From contig JAIOPK010000006.1 in assembly GCA_021413945.1 (NCBI GenBank), positions 310,001-374,000 of the forward strand: a DNA stretch of 64,000 bases. The letters run 5' to 3'. Shown piece after piece: positions 53,071 to 63,597 of this stretch (position 1 is its first letter; each line of letters begins with the position of its first letter). The notes beneath the pieces were generated by a model. The model was not told the DNA's origin, made no database searches, and saw nothing but the letters and a program-made list of their open reading frames with translations. A program made the position numbers and the translations under genes. Source of the stretch: Candidatus Uhrbacteria bacterium (GTDB lineage Bacteria; Patescibacteriota; Patescibacteriia; 2-12-FULL-60-25).

Positions 53071-53541
53071 TCAGTTGACCGAGTAGGGCCGCGAGCTTTC
53101 TTGCAGTCCGTTTTTTCTGAGGCTTTTTTCCGCCATGGTTTTCACGGCGGTGTCCGGATCGAGGAGCAGGCGGAGAAGTGTGTCGCGGGAACTTGTGTTT
53201 AGCGCGACCATGAGCCGCACGTCGGCGAATGCCGATCCCGTCAGCTTGTCTCGATCCGCCGAGTCGATGCGCTTGGCGGCGATGAGCCGGATTTCCGTCA
53301 CGTTCTCATTCAGCGCGATCTTGAGATAGAACGCTTTCTCTTCCGGCGAAGCTTTCCGCAGGTCGAATGTGTCCAGTCTCTTCATCGCGCCGAGGCGAGA
53401 GTCCGGGAAGTCGGTCTCGCGGACGAGCCGCATGAGTAGACCGCGTCGATTGATTTTGGTGATCGCTTCTTGCCGTTTTTCCGGCAGTGGATCGAGCTTG
53501 GCCTTGAGGAAGGCTCTGAACTCTTTATCGCGGCTAGGCAT
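53071..53541 (-). CDS. HEAT-repeat-like helical orphan protein
   Basis: A 156-residue all-helical protein. Three or four helical hairpins of about 30 residues recur, with patterns such as VTEIRLIAAKRI, FADVRLMVALNT and DTLLRLLLDPDTAVKTMAEKSL, as in HEAT or leucine-rich-variant repeats that bind other proteins. No enzyme motif. The ATG at 53541 has AGGAGG 6 bases upstream; a GTG two codons earlier overlaps that site and is rejected. It is a stand-alone GC-rich unit. Confidence 0.75.
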   Translation of the reverse strand: MPSRDKEFRAFLKAKLDPLPEKRQEAITKINRRGLLMRLVRETDFPDSRLGAMKRLDTFDLRKASPEEKAFYLKIALNENVTEIRLIAAKRIDSADRDKLTGSAFADVRLMVALNTSSRDTLLRLLLDPDTAVKTMAEKSLRKNGLQESSRPYSVN

Positions 53542-53565
53542 GAGCACCTCCTGTGCGAACCGATG

Positions 53566-54555
53566 CTACGCTATCGTCAAATCAACCTGTTTGTCAATCG
53601 CGATCCGGTCGATTGAATTGAGAGCCTCATCGAGTTCCTCGAGGGAACTGATACGGACGAGCTTGGATTTGAGATCGCCGGTGTTCATACCTTTAAAATA
53701 CCAAGGGAGATGTTTGCGGAGTTTTACAAGACCGCGCTCGCCGTAGTGCTCGACTTGGAGACGCGCGTGTTTACGGACGGTGTCGATACGTTGTTCCATT
53801 GTGACTTCAGGAAGTTTCTCGCCGGTTTTGAGATAGTGCTCCACTTGTTTGAAAAACCATGGATTACCAAGACCGCCGCGTCCGATGAGAACGCCGTCGG
53901 CGCCGGAAATGTCCATCGCTTCTTTAGCGATTTCCGGGGTAGTGATGTCGCCATTTACGAGAAATGGAATATTTGGGACGTTGCGGCGAGCCTCGCCAAC
54001 GCGATGCCAGTTGGCTTTGCCGGAGTAGCCCTGTTCTTTTGTGCGGCCGTGCATCGAAATAAGATCCGCGCCTGCATCGGCGATGACTTTTACGAATTCG
54101 AGACAGTCGGTGTCTTGATTCCAGCCGAGGCGGGTTTTGACGGAGACGGGGATTGGGACAGCGGCTTTAACTTTGCGGACGATCTCGGCGGCAAGTTGCG
54201 GATCTTTGATGAGAGCGGCGCCGTTGAAATTGGAAACAAGGTTGTAAACGGGACAGCCCATGTTGATGTCGATGGCGTCGGGCTTGAAACGGTCGTAAAT
54301 GATTTTGGCGGCTTCAGCCATGACGTCGGGATTGGATCCGAAGATTTGTTGGACGATAGGACGCTCGCGCTCGTCAAAACTGGCCATCTTGAGGGTCTTG
54401 GGATTAAGACGTACGATGGCTTCCGAGCTCACCATCTCGCGGAACATCAAAGGCGTGCCTTCATCTTTACAGACGATGCAGAAGGGGAGGTCCGACATGT
54501 CGGCCATGGGAGCGAGGGCGACGATCGGCTTGGGGAGTTGCTTCCAATCGAGCAT
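53566..54555 (-). CDS. dusB: tRNA-dihydrouridine synthase
   Basis: Dus enzymes reduce uridines in the tRNA D loop with FMN and NADPH. The 329-residue protein has LAPMADMSDLPF, INMGCPVYNLVSNFNGAAL (the catalytic Cys in MGCP), VKTRLGW, HGRTKEQGYSG, LVNGDI and VLIGRGGLGNPW. DusB is the best-supported branch for a bacterial single copy. The start at 54555 is 7 bases after a TACCCT box, suggesting leaderless mRNA. It is divergent from uvrB with 34 bases between start codons. Confidence 0.93.
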   Translation of the reverse strand: MLDWKQLPKPIVALAPMADMSDLPFCIVCKDEGTPLMFREMVSSEAIVRLNPKTLKMASFDERERPIVQQIFGSNPDVMAEAAKIIYDRFKPDAIDINMGCPVYNLVSNFNGAALIKDPQLAAEIVRKVKAAVPIPVSVKTRLGWNQDTDCLEFVKVIADAGADLISMHGRTKEQGYSGKANWHRVGEARRNVPNIPFLVNGDITTPEIAKEAMDISGADGVLIGRGGLGNPWFFKQVEHYLKTGEKLPEVTMEQRIDTVRKHARLQVEHYGERGLVKLRKHLPWYFKGMNTGDLKSKLVRISSLEELDEALNSIDRIAIDKQVDLTIA

Positions 54556-54589
54556 GGCGCCGAGGGTACCATTATTAGCGAAAAAATCA

Positions 54590-56674
54590 ATGCCTGACCG
54601 TTTTGTACTCAAATCTAACTACCAACCCTCCGGCGACCAGCCGGAGGCTATTAAGCAACTCATTAAGGGTGTGAAGGAGGGCTATCGATTCCAGACCCTG
54701 CTTGGTGCAACGGGTACGGGTAAGACGTTTACTATCGCTAACGTTGTCGAGAGTGTTCAGAAGCCGACGCTGGTCATCGCTCACAACAAGACTCTGGCTG
54801 CGCAGCTTTGTAATGAGTTTCGGCATTTCTTTCCCGACAACGCTGTCGAGTATTTTGTTTCCTATTACGACTACTATCAGCCGGAGGCGTACATCGCGCG
54901 ATCGGATACGTACATCGAGAAGGAGGCGACGATTAACCAGGAGATTGATCGTCTTCGTCACAACGCTACACAGGCGTTGATTACTCGAAAAGATGTTTTG
55001 ATTGTTGCGACGGTGTCGTGTATTTATGGTCTTGGTGCGCCGGAGGCGTATGAGAATACGGTTCTTCGAGTGAAGAAGGGTGATGATGTATCACGCGAGG
55101 GGACGATTGCGCGACTCGTCGACATGCAGTTCACTCGAACGTCGGCGGATTTGTTGCGTGGGACGTTTCGGTCGAGAGGAGAGGTGCTGGAAGTGATGCC
55201 GGCGAACGAGGAAGTGGTGTATCGAATCGAAGCACCGCGCGGGATTGTTGAGCGTATCGAAAAGATTGATCCGTTGACGAAGAAAGTTTTGCGTGAGCAG
55301 GAAGATGTTTGGGTGTTTCCGGCGAAACATTTTATTACGGTTGGGCCTGAACGTATTCGTGCCATTGGTGAGATTCGAAAGGAATTGAAGGAGCGACTCG
55401 AATGGTTTGAGAAGAAGGGACTATTGCTTGAGGCGGAGCGTCTCGAAAGGAAGACGAAGTATGATTTGGAGATGATGGAGACGCTTGGGTATTGCAATGG
55501 AATCGAGAATTATTCGCAGCCGTTGTCGGGTCGCGCGCCGGGAGAGCCGCCGGATACGCTTTTCTCGTATTTCCCGAAGGATTTTTTGCTTGTAATCGAT
55601 GAATCACACGTAACGACGACACAGCTGGGAGGAATGTATGAAGGCGACAAGTCGCGTAAGGCATCACTTATCGAACATGGGTTCCGATTGCCATCGGCTG
55701 CTGACAATCGACCTTTGAGATTTACGGAGTTGGAAAAATTGATGAAGCAGGTGATCTTTGTTTCGGCGACGCCGGCGAAGTATGAGATGGAGCACAGTGC
55801 ACAGATAGTCGAACAGATAATTAGACCGACGGGATTGGTCGACCCGGAAATTATTGTCATGCCGATTACGCCGGATAAGAAGGGATATCCGGGTCAGGTT
55901 GAGGATTTGCTTACGAATCGGATGCCGGAGGTTATCGCTCGCAAGGAACGTGTGTTGGTGACGACGTTGACGAAGAAGATGGCGGAGGATTTGACCGAGT
56001 TCATGAAAGAACGCGGGTTTAAAGTTCGATACATTCATAGCGATATTGAGACGATCGAACGTTTGGAGATTTTGTCGGAGTTTCGAAAGGGGACGTATGA
56101 CGTGATTATCGGTGTGAACTTGCTTCGCGAAGGTCTCGATCTTCCGGAAGTTTCGCTTGTTGCCATCATGGATGCGGATAAGGAAGGCTTCTTGCGATCG
56201 GAGACGTCTCTTATTCAGACGATTGGTCGTGCGGCGCGTAACGTGAAAGGCGCAGTGTTGCTGTATGCCGACAATATGACGGGTTCGATGGAGCGGGCGA
56301 TGAAGGAGACGGAGCGTCGTCGTGAGAAACAGTTGGCGTATAACAAGTTACATGGGATTACGCCGAAGACGATTATTAAGGCGCAAGAAGATTTGCGATT
56401 GATGTTGGGATTGGCGGTGACGGAGAAGGATGTGAAGGAAATTTTGAAGCTTGAATTGACTGGCGAGACACATGATTTGGGAACGGTGTTGAAGAAGAAG
56501 GAGTCGGAGATGAAGGAGGCGGCTAAGAATCTTGAATTCGAGTTAGCTGCGATTTTGCGAGATGAGGTGTTACAGCTGGAGAAGGAGATTAGGAAGCGCT
56601 CGAGACAGTCGGCGTTGCCGGATAGGGAGAAGAGGAAGGTGGAGAAGAGGGTGAGGCATGGGAGGACGCGATGA
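54590..56674 (+). CDS. uvrB: Excinuclease ABC subunit B
   Basis: UvrB is the helicase-like damage-verifying subunit. The 694-residue protein starts with FVLKSNYQPSGDQPEAI and has Walker A LLGATGTGKTFT, the damage-probing beta hairpin YYDYYQPEAYIARSDTYIEK, DESHVTTTQLGGMY (DEAD-like box), VNLLREGLDLPEVSLV and QTIGRAARNVKG. The C-terminal UVR helical pair (KKESEMKEAAKNLEFELAAI) for UvrC binding is present. The ATG at 54590 is the family start; a longer frame exists upstream but runs antisense to dusB. Confidence 0.97.
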   Translation: MPDRFVLKSNYQPSGDQPEAIKQLIKGVKEGYRFQTLLGATGTGKTFTIANVVESVQKPTLVIAHNKTLAAQLCNEFRHFFPDNAVEYFVSYYDYYQPEAYIARSDTYIEKEATINQEIDRLRHNATQALITRKDVLIVATVSCIYGLGAPEAYENTVLRVKKGDDVSREGTIARLVDMQFTRTSADLLRGTFRSRGEVLEVMPANEEVVYRIEAPRGIVERIEKIDPLTKKVLREQEDVWVFPAKHFITVGPERIRAIGEIRKELKERLEWFEKKGLLLEAERLERKTKYDLEMMETLGYCNGIENYSQPLSGRAPGEPPDTLFSYFPKDFLLVIDESHVTTTQLGGMYEGDKSRKASLIEHGFRLPSAADNRPLRFTELEKLMKQVIFVSATPAKYEMEHSAQIVEQIIRPTGLVDPEIIVMPITPDKKGYPGQVEDLLTNRMPEVIARKERVLVTTLTKKMAEDLTEFMKERGFKVRYIHSDIETIERLEILSEFRKGTYDVIIGVNLLREGLDLPEVSLVAIMDADKEGFLRSETSLIQTIGRAARNVKGAVLLYADNMTGSMERAMKETERRREKQLAYNKLHGITPKTIIKAQEDLRLMLGLAVTEKDVKEILKLELTGETHDLGTVLKKKESEMKEAAKNLEFELAAILRDEVLQLEKEIRKRSRQSALPDREKRKVEKRVRHGRTR

Positions 56675-56686
56675 ATATTTCGTTTT

Positions 56687-57337
56687 ATGAAATTTGTTGC
56701 TGGAAACAATCCGAAGACGATATCTATTCTATTGATTGTTTTTACATTTGCGATTGGGTATTTGTTTAAAACTTTTCTTGATGATAAGAGTTACATTGCT
56801 AATGCCATATTAGCCACAACTGCAATGGTCTTGCTTTACTATACCTTTGAAACCTATCGTCTAAGAGTAGAGGCTCAGAAAGCGGCTGAGGGAAAGCTTA
56901 GACCCTTTCTACGATTAAGATGGAGAGACCGTAAATCGATGGGATATAATACGTTGGTTAATGGTAATTTTTGTGATATTGAGATTGTTAATGACGGAGA
57001 GGGAGTGGCGATGGATATTAAGTTTATCAACGTAAAGCTTGAGGGGTTTGAGTTTATCAAAATAAAAGGTGTAGATGTGGTCTCACCGCGTGGCGGATCT
57101 GCTTTTCTACAACTAGCTGAACATCTGGCTCATACAAAAGCAATTGGAAAAGCCTTCACACATAATAATCCCAGCTTGCTAGATGCTCTAAACGGTTTGG
57201 AGATCGAGATTCTTTATCAAGATATTGAATTTGGCTGGTATCGTGCTCAGTTTGTGGTAGACTCTGAAATGAATGATCATTTTTCTACGCGAAATCAGTA
57301 CAAAGATGTAATTTTTAAACCTTGTCCGATTGTATAG
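56687..57337 (+). CDS. Membrane protein with cytosolic beta domain, AT-rich
   Basis: A 216-residue protein: two membrane helices in a hairpin (about residues 13-30 and 38-55), a short helix rich in Ala/Glu, then a beta-rich domain (LRPFLRLRWRD, FCDIEIVNDGEGVAMDIKFINV). Such two-helix plus immunoglobulin-like folds are frequent among uncharacterised proteins in genome islands. Codons are clearly AT-rich compared with uvrB. Function unknown. Confidence 0.75.
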   Translation: MKFVAGNNPKTISILLIVFTFAIGYLFKTFLDDKSYIANAILATTAMVLLYYTFETYRLRVEAQKAAEGKLRPFLRLRWRDRKSMGYNTLVNGNFCDIEIVNDGEGVAMDIKFINVKLEGFEFIKIKGVDVVSPRGGSAFLQLAEHLAHTKAIGKAFTHNNPSLLDALNGLEIEILYQDIEFGWYRAQFVVDSEMNDHFSTRNQYKDVIFKPCPIV

Positions 57338-57342
57338 ACTCC

Positions 57343-57783
57343 ATGAAAAAGATTCTACTTTTGAGTTGTATTGCGCTATTAGGGGCTGGATGTATAGACG
57401 CTGTTGATAATTCAACACTTTTAAGTAGCGATAAATCAAATTTGTCTATAGACCAGGATAATTTTATTAAAAAAGCAGAGTGCGGCTCGAGACTAGAGGA
57501 TGCAAAGAAAATTCTTAAAGATGCTACTTTACCGGGGGGTGGCTCTACGATAGAGAAGATTTGCTACTCTGCTGAATTAAATACCTGCGTACTTGAGTAC
57601 AAGTATTTTTTTTCCAATGAGCTCTCGTTTGAAGGAGTGAATTGGGTTGATCAGGTTTTTCTTGATATCTTTACTACAAAACCTATTGAAACGATTAGAG
57701 CTAAAAATTTAGTTGAATCATTTTCAGAGGATTTTGTTCGTCAGGTTGAGAATGCGCGAAGTAGAATTAACTGCGTTGAATAG
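57343..57783 (+). CDS. Small lipoprotein, AT-rich, unknown
   Basis: A 146-residue protein with a lipoprotein signal (KKILLLSCIALLGAGC). The exposed part has five further cysteines (AECGSR, ICYSAEL, NTCVLEY, INCVE and others nearby), suggesting disulfides. It follows the previous AT-rich gene by 5 bases, so both were probably acquired and are expressed together. No family recognised. The ATG at 57343 is set by the signal peptide. Confidence 0.78.
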   Translation: MKKILLLSCIALLGAGCIDAVDNSTLLSSDKSNLSIDQDNFIKKAECGSRLEDAKKILKDATLPGGGSTIEKICYSAELNTCVLEYKYFFSNELSFEGVNWVDQVFLDIFTTKPIETIRAKNLVESFSEDFVRQVENARSRINCVE

Positions 57784-57793
57784 TTCAAGCTAT

Positions 57794-58189
57794 ATGCCAA
57801 ACCGACCCGGTCACTTCGAAATTCAGTACGACGACTTGGATCGCGCTAAAGATTTTTATACAAAAGTTTTTGGTTGGAAGATCACGAAGTATGACATGCC
57901 CGGTGAACCTTATTGGATGATTGATACGGGCCCGAAAGAAGAAACCGGAATTAATGGCGGTTTCATGAAGCGTGGGGGGACAAAGCCGCCGCCAATGTCG
58001 GGTATGAATGGCTTTTGCGTGACGATGGTCGTCGACAACTTCGATGAGATTGCTAAAAAGATTCTCGAGAACGGCGGAATGGAGGCTATGCCAAAGCTTG
58101 CGATTCCGGGGATGGCTTGGCAGGGGTATTTTATCGACACGGAAGGAAATACGATTGGGTTGCATCAGGCGGATGTGAATGCGAAATAA
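57794..58189 (+). CDS. VOC superfamily (glyoxalase-like) protein
   Basis: A 131-residue single-module vicinal-oxygen-chelate protein. It has two beta-alpha-beta-beta-beta units: GHFEIQYDDLDRAKDFYTKVFGWKI and FCVTMVVDNFDEIAKKILENGG, ending IDTEGNTIGLHQ. Metal ligand candidates are His7, and Glu/His near the end of each unit. Members act as glyoxalases, dioxygenases or antibiotic-binding proteins; the role here is unknown. The ATG at 57794 is the family start. Confidence 0.9.
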   Translation: MPNRPGHFEIQYDDLDRAKDFYTKVFGWKITKYDMPGEPYWMIDTGPKEETGINGGFMKRGGTKPPPMSGMNGFCVTMVVDNFDEIAKKILENGGMEAMPKLAIPGMAWQGYFIDTEGNTIGLHQADVNAK

Positions 58190-58190
58190 T

Positions 58191-58754
58191 ATGCCGGTTT
58201 ACTCGGAAGTATCATACTATTTTCTTCTCACGCCCATTTTTGGTGGTTTAGTCTTTTTGATCCTAGTATTTCTCGCATCATACCCGTGGAAATTCCGAGG
58301 GAAACAGCTTTCATCGCTCAAGGTTAATAACTTCAAATCACGCTGGAAGGTTATTGTCCCCGCTGCATTACTTTTTGGGTTGTTTGTCGGCGGATTATTT
58401 GAAGCCTCGTATACGTATACCAAGCTGGAGATCTACGAGGATCGAATCGTTTTTTACGGAACGGAATTCTTTGTCCCAACGCAGAAGGTTTTCTTGAAAG
58501 CCGAGATCGATACTATTGGGTCGGGTGAATTGCTCGCCGGGCCATTGTCTCCAAGTGGTCAGAGAAGGGGAGATGGTGATGATGTATTGATTAATGGTTA
58601 CAAATTGCGATTGCATCCGCTTTTGGGAAACATTGTTTTTGCTTTTATTTCACGAGATGTTCTTGTGATCAAAGGAACGGCATTTGTTCCTTTGGTGCAT
58701 CGCGATGCGACGACAAAAGCATTAAGGGATTGGTTGGCATCGGAACGGAGATAG
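58191..58754 (+). CDS. Two-helix membrane protein with PH-like domain
   Basis: A 187-residue protein with two membrane helices (about residues 13-34 and 58-78) followed by a beta-rich domain that begins YTKLEIYEDRIVFYGTEFFVP. This pattern resembles bacterial PH-like (bPH) domains; the link is tentative. It starts 1 base after the VOC gene stop. Function unknown. Confidence 0.72.
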   Translation: MPVYSEVSYYFLLTPIFGGLVFLILVFLASYPWKFRGKQLSSLKVNNFKSRWKVIVPAALLFGLFVGGLFEASYTYTKLEIYEDRIVFYGTEFFVPTQKVFLKAEIDTIGSGELLAGPLSPSGQRRGDGDDVLINGYKLRLHPLLGNIVFAFISRDVLVIKGTAFVPLVHRDATTKALRDWLASERR

Positions 58755-58797
58755 TTATATAACGACAAGGCCTTCCTAGAACTGGAGGTTTTAGTGT

Positions 58798-58826
58798 TTG
58801 TCCTAAGGTCACAAATAGGCTTAGAT
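58798..58826 (+). promoter_or_regulatory. dnaG promoter (leaderless)
   Basis: TTGTCC (58798-58803), 17-base spacer, TTAGAT (58821-58826). The dnaG ATG starts 6 bases later, at the expected transcription start. Confidence 0.6.
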
Positions 58827-58832
58827 ACGTCC

Positions 58833-60632
58833 ATGGACGCCGTTCAGGATATCAAGGGGCGACTCGATATTGTCGATGTCGTGAGTGAATATATCCCGCT
58901 GAAACCGGGTGGATCCGGTGCGTTTAGGGCTAACTGTCCGTTTCATAGCGAGAAAACTCCGTCCTTTTATGTTTCCCGTCCTCGCCAGACGTGGCATTGC
59001 TTTGGTTGTGATCAGGGCGGCGATTCGATCTCCTTCGTCATGCGTATGGAAGGTATGGAGTTTAGGGAGGCGCTCGAACACTTGGCGCAAAAGACCGGAG
59101 TTGTTCTACCTAAGTTTGATGGGGAGAAAGCTTCGCAGAGAAAGCGTCTTCACGAAGTGAATGATATTGCGATGCGGTTTTTTCGCGCATCACTTCAGAA
59201 CTTGCCTACGGCTGATCACGCGCGAACGTATCTTGCGAAGCGTGGCGTTGATGATTTGACGGCGGATCTTTTTCAGATCGGTTATGCACCGGAGAGTTGG
59301 GATGCTTTGACGATGGCGATGCTATCGAAGGGTGTGACGGAATCGGAAATGTTATTGGCAGGCGTTGTCGGCAAACGGGAAAAGGGGACTGGCGTATATG
59401 ATCGATTTAGAAATCGATTGATGTTTCCGATTGGGGATGTGCACGGAAATATCGTGGGATTCACCGGTCGAATTCTTACGGACTCGAAGGAAGAGGCGAA
59501 GTATGTGAATACACCGGAGACTCCGTTGTATCGCAAGTCGGCGATTTTGTATGGTTTGGATAAAGCGAAAGGGGAGATTCGTCGACAGGATCTCGCTGTT
59601 ATCGCCGAAGGGAACATGGACGTTGTTGGTTCGCATCAATTTGGTGTGACGCATGTTGTCGCTTCGAGCGGAACGGCGTTGACGTCGGAGCAGCTCGGAC
59701 TCTTGAAACGCTTTACGACAAATTTAGCGATTGCTTTCGATCAAGATAATGCCGGGCATGCGGCTACATTGCGCGGACTCGATTTGGCGCGTGCGCAGGA
59801 TTTTAATATTAAGGTGATTACGTTGCCGCCGGAAGCGGGGAAAGATCCGGATGATGCTGTTCGAAAGAATCCGGAGTTGTGGAAGCAGGCGATCAAAGAT
59901 GCCGTCGGGATCATGGAATGGATTTATCGGAATGCGTTCAGAAATCGATCGACGGCATCGCCAGAAGATAAGAAGCTGATCGCCAAAGATGTTTTGTTGG
60001 AGGTGAAGCGGATTGCCGACCCCGTCGAACGTGATCATTGGGTGAAACGATTGGCCAAGGATATCGATATTGGAGAGCAGGCACTCCGTGATGCGATGGT
60101 GCGAGCCCCGTCGGCTACGACCACGAAGGCTCCGACGGCCAAGGCTGCGACGCCTACCGTGGCTACTCGCGCCGATATTGGGTGGGCGGATCATGAGAAC
60201 CGGCTGTTTGCTTTAGCGATTTATCGACCGGAGCTGTGGAAGGCGGCGATATCGATTGAGAAGATTGGGAAGGAGGATTTTGAGGGGCTGGATCTCTCAA
60301 CCCTTTACGGAAACCTTCAAATATCTTATGATCCAGACATATCCGTGAAAGCGGATTTGGCCTTGGCCAACCAAACCATCCGTCCTCCGGCGACCCTAAC
60401 GCCGGATGAGGCGAAGAATTTCGATGCTCTGGCCTTTTTGGCGGAGCGCGAATATCAGGGACAATCGCTTGAGGAGCTCAAGCGCGAACTGAATACCGCG
60501 GCAGGAACGCTCCGCTTGCAACGCAAGAAACGAGAGCGACTGCAGCTGGAACAATATATGCGGGAAGCGGAGCGCCTGGGTGACCAGGAACGTATCCTCG
60601 ACTTGCAGAAACGCTTCAATGCGTTGAATTAA
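58833..60632 (+). CDS. dnaG: DNA primase DnaG
   Basis: DnaG makes RNA primers on the lagging strand. The 599-residue protein has the CHC2 zinc site ([21 protein letters not shown]), the RNA polymerase core with FTGRIL, and a Toprim domain ([25 protein letters not shown]). The C-terminal DnaB-binding region is helical and divergent. The ATG at 58833 is chosen over a GTG at 58794 because the promoter's -10 box lies just before it and the family start ([15 protein letters not shown]) fits. rpoD follows. Confidence 0.96.
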   Translation: MDAVQDIKGRLDIVDVVSEYIPLKPGGSGAFRANCPFHSEKTPSFYVSRPRQTWHCFGCDQGGDSISFVMRMEGMEFREALEHLAQKTGVVLPKFDGEKASQRKRLHEVNDIAMRFFRASLQNLPTADHARTYLAKRGVDDLTADLFQIGYAPESWDALTMAMLSKGVTESEMLLAGVVGKREKGTGVYDRFRNRLMFPIGDVHGNIVGFTGRILTDSKEEAKYVNTPETPLYRKSAILYGLDKAKGEIRRQDLAVIAEGNMDVVGSHQFGVTHVVASSGTALTSEQLGLLKRFTTNLAIAFDQDNAGHAATLRGLDLARAQDFNIKVITLPPEAGKDPDDAVRKNPELWKQAIKDAVGIMEWIYRNAFRNRSTASPEDKKLIAKDVLLEVKRIADPVERDHWVKRLAKDIDIGEQALRDAMVRAPSATTTKAPTAKAATPTVATRADIGWADHENRLFALAIYRPELWKAAISIEKIGKEDFEGLDLSTLYGNLQISYDPDISVKADLALANQTIRPPATLTPDEAKNFDALAFLAEREYQGQSLEELKRELNTAAGTLRLQRKKRERLQLEQYMREAERLGDQERILDLQKRFNALN

Positions 60633-60669
60633 TCGCTCGATCGAAGGCAATACCTCGATCCGGCCTCCT

Positions 60670-61941
<1,272 letters not shown>

Positions 61942-61943
61942 TC

Positions 61944-63179
61944 ATGCGTGTCGGTATTGTCGGTGGAGGTGCGGCGGGACTTATGGCAGCCGCAACGATA
62001 TTGGAAACAGCTCCGGAGACGGAGCTGTTTCTGGTTGATCGAAATAATGGGCTTGGAAAGAAAGTTATCATCTCGGGTGGTGGGCGCTGTAATGTAACAA
62101 CGGGAATTCAGGATGTTCGAACGGTTTTGACAAGGTATCCGCGCGGAGGGAAGTTTTTGTCGAAGGCGATGTATCATTTCCCACCGGCGGATGTGTTTGC
62201 GTGGTTTGAGGCGCATGGCGTTCCGCTCAAGGTTGAAGAAGATCTTCGAGTGTTTCCGCAGTCGGACAATGGGAAGGATATCGTGGGAGTTTTTGAGAAG
62301 ATGTTTCGTTCTTTGAACGTTGAAATTTTGTTAAAACATTCTGTCGAGTCGATTGCGAAGAATGGCGAGGGATTTAGAATGAATTTTAAGGGTGGCGATT
62401 CGCTTGATGTCGACGTCGTCGTGCTTACGACGGGTGGGCAGGCGTATCGGCATACGGGATCGACGGGGGATGGATACGCCTTTGCGATGGGGCTTGGGCA
62501 TTCTATTACGAAGTTAGCTGCGAGTTTGAATGCTTTTTATACGAGCGAGACGTGGCCGGCGGAGGTTTCCGGGCTTTCGTTCGAAAAGGCGGAGTTTCGA
62601 ACGGAACGCGATAAGAAGTATTCTTTTACGGGTCCATTTCTTTTTACACATAAAGGTGTGAGCGGACCGGCGGTGTTTGCGTTGTCGTCGCTCGTCGCGT
62701 TCGAGAACTATGATGCAAAAGAACCTTTGAAGATCGAAATTGATTTGTTTCCGGATTTGTCGAAAGGCGAGCTTGTCGAGTTGATCGAGTCGAAGATTGA
62801 GACAGCTGGGAAGAAAAGTTTTTTGAATGTGTTGGCGATGGTGGTATCGAAATCGCTTGCCGAGATTGTCGTACGGGAATTGCACATCGTCAGTGGTGTG
62901 CATGCGGCGGAAGTCAGTAAAAAGAATGTGTTGCGGTGCGTTGAATGGTTGAAGGGAATTTCTTTGAATGTTGTTGGGAGAGGAGCGGGAGATGAATTTG
63001 TCACGGCGGGCGGAGTGAAGCTTGAGGAGGTGGATCCGGCGACAATGGAGTCGAAAATTTGTCCGGGATTGTATTTTGCGGGTGAGGTGCTCGACATTGA
63101 CGGGTACACGGGGGGATTTAATCTACAAGCGAGCTGGGCAACTGGACGGTTGGCAGGACAGAGTATAGGCTCGCGCTAG
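61944..63179 (+). CDS. HI0933/BaiN-family FAD-dependent oxidoreductase
   Basis: A 411-residue flavoprotein with the FAD start RVGIVGGGAAGLMAAATIL, then LGKKVIISGGGRCNVTT, VVVLTTGGQAYRHTGSTGDGYAFA and the closing LYFAGEVLDIDGYTGGFNLQ, all marks of the HI0933 family (BaiN-like reductases, YhiN). The true substrate is unknown for most members. It starts 2 bases after rpoD and may be co-transcribed with it. Confidence 0.94.
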   Translation: MRVGIVGGGAAGLMAAATILETAPETELFLVDRNNGLGKKVIISGGGRCNVTTGIQDVRTVLTRYPRGGKFLSKAMYHFPPADVFAWFEAHGVPLKVEEDLRVFPQSDNGKDIVGVFEKMFRSLNVEILLKHSVESIAKNGEGFRMNFKGGDSLDVDVVVLTTGGQAYRHTGSTGDGYAFAMGLGHSITKLAASLNAFYTSETWPAEVSGLSFEKAEFRTERDKKYSFTGPFLFTHKGVSGPAVFALSSLVAFENYDAKEPLKIEIDLFPDLSKGELVELIESKIETAGKKSFLNVLAMVVSKSLAEIVVRELHIVSGVHAAEVSKKNVLRCVEWLKGISLNVVGRGAGDEFVTAGGVKLEEVDPATMESKICPGLYFAGEVLDIDGYTGGFNLQASWATGRLAGQSIGSR

Positions 63180-63201
63180 GACCTTCAGAACGGAGCCCGA
63201 G

Positions 63202-63555
63202 ATGGCTACGAATTTTTGGATCTGTTACGTTCGTGACTGTCTGTACAAGGCTTCTACAAAGGAGTTCGAGCATCCGGAGGGAGGGCATATCTGCCCGAAG
63301 TGCCGATCCGAGGATGTTTTTCCATGGCGCAAGTTCCGCTGCCTCGGGTGTGGATTCGAGGAGGAGCAGGGCAAGTTCTTCGCGTTCAAGTGCGAAGGGA
63401 AGGTCGAGGAGGCGGATCTCGACGAAGACCCCATGGAAAGCAAGCTGGAATATAACTGCTCCGAATACAACAATCCGGACTGCGACTCCAAGTCATACGA
63501 GCAGATCGACGAAAGCAAGATGCCGCCTAAGCAGAAGAAAAAGAAGAAACGCTGA
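63202..63555 (+). CDS. Zinc-ribbon protein, unknown
   Basis: A 117-residue protein. Three CxxC-type pairs (CYVRDC, CPKC, CLGC) indicate one or two zinc ribbons in the first 55 residues, with further cysteines (YNCSEY, DCDSK) after. An acidic middle and a polylysine tail (KQKKKKKR) follow, consistent with nucleic-acid contact. GC-rich codons resemble the orphan set. No family recognised. Confidence 0.75.
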   Translation: MATNFWICYVRDCLYKASTKEFEHPEGGHICPKCRSEDVFPWRKFRCLGCGFEEEQGKFFAFKCEGKVEEADLDEDPMESKLEYNCSEYNNPDCDSKSYEQIDESKMPPKQKKKKKR

Positions 63556-63561
63556 CTGAAG

Positions 63562-63591
63562 AGCGCCTCGTCCATGCTTGGACGAGGCGCT
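63562..63591. terminator. Bidirectional terminator, zinc-ribbon / oxygenase
   Basis: A perfect 13-base stem (63562-63574 with 63579-63591) with a 4-base loop, between convergent genes. Confidence 0.88.
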
Positions 63592-63597
63592 TATCGA

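Noticed and set aside
54299-54589. N-terminal extension of uvrB by 97 codons
   Set aside because: It lies antisense to dusB and is not part of the UvrB family; the conserved start is at 54590.
53710-54597. Open frame of 295 codons on the plus strand across dusB
   Set aside because: Antisense shadow of dusB, whose catalytic motifs are all on the minus strand.
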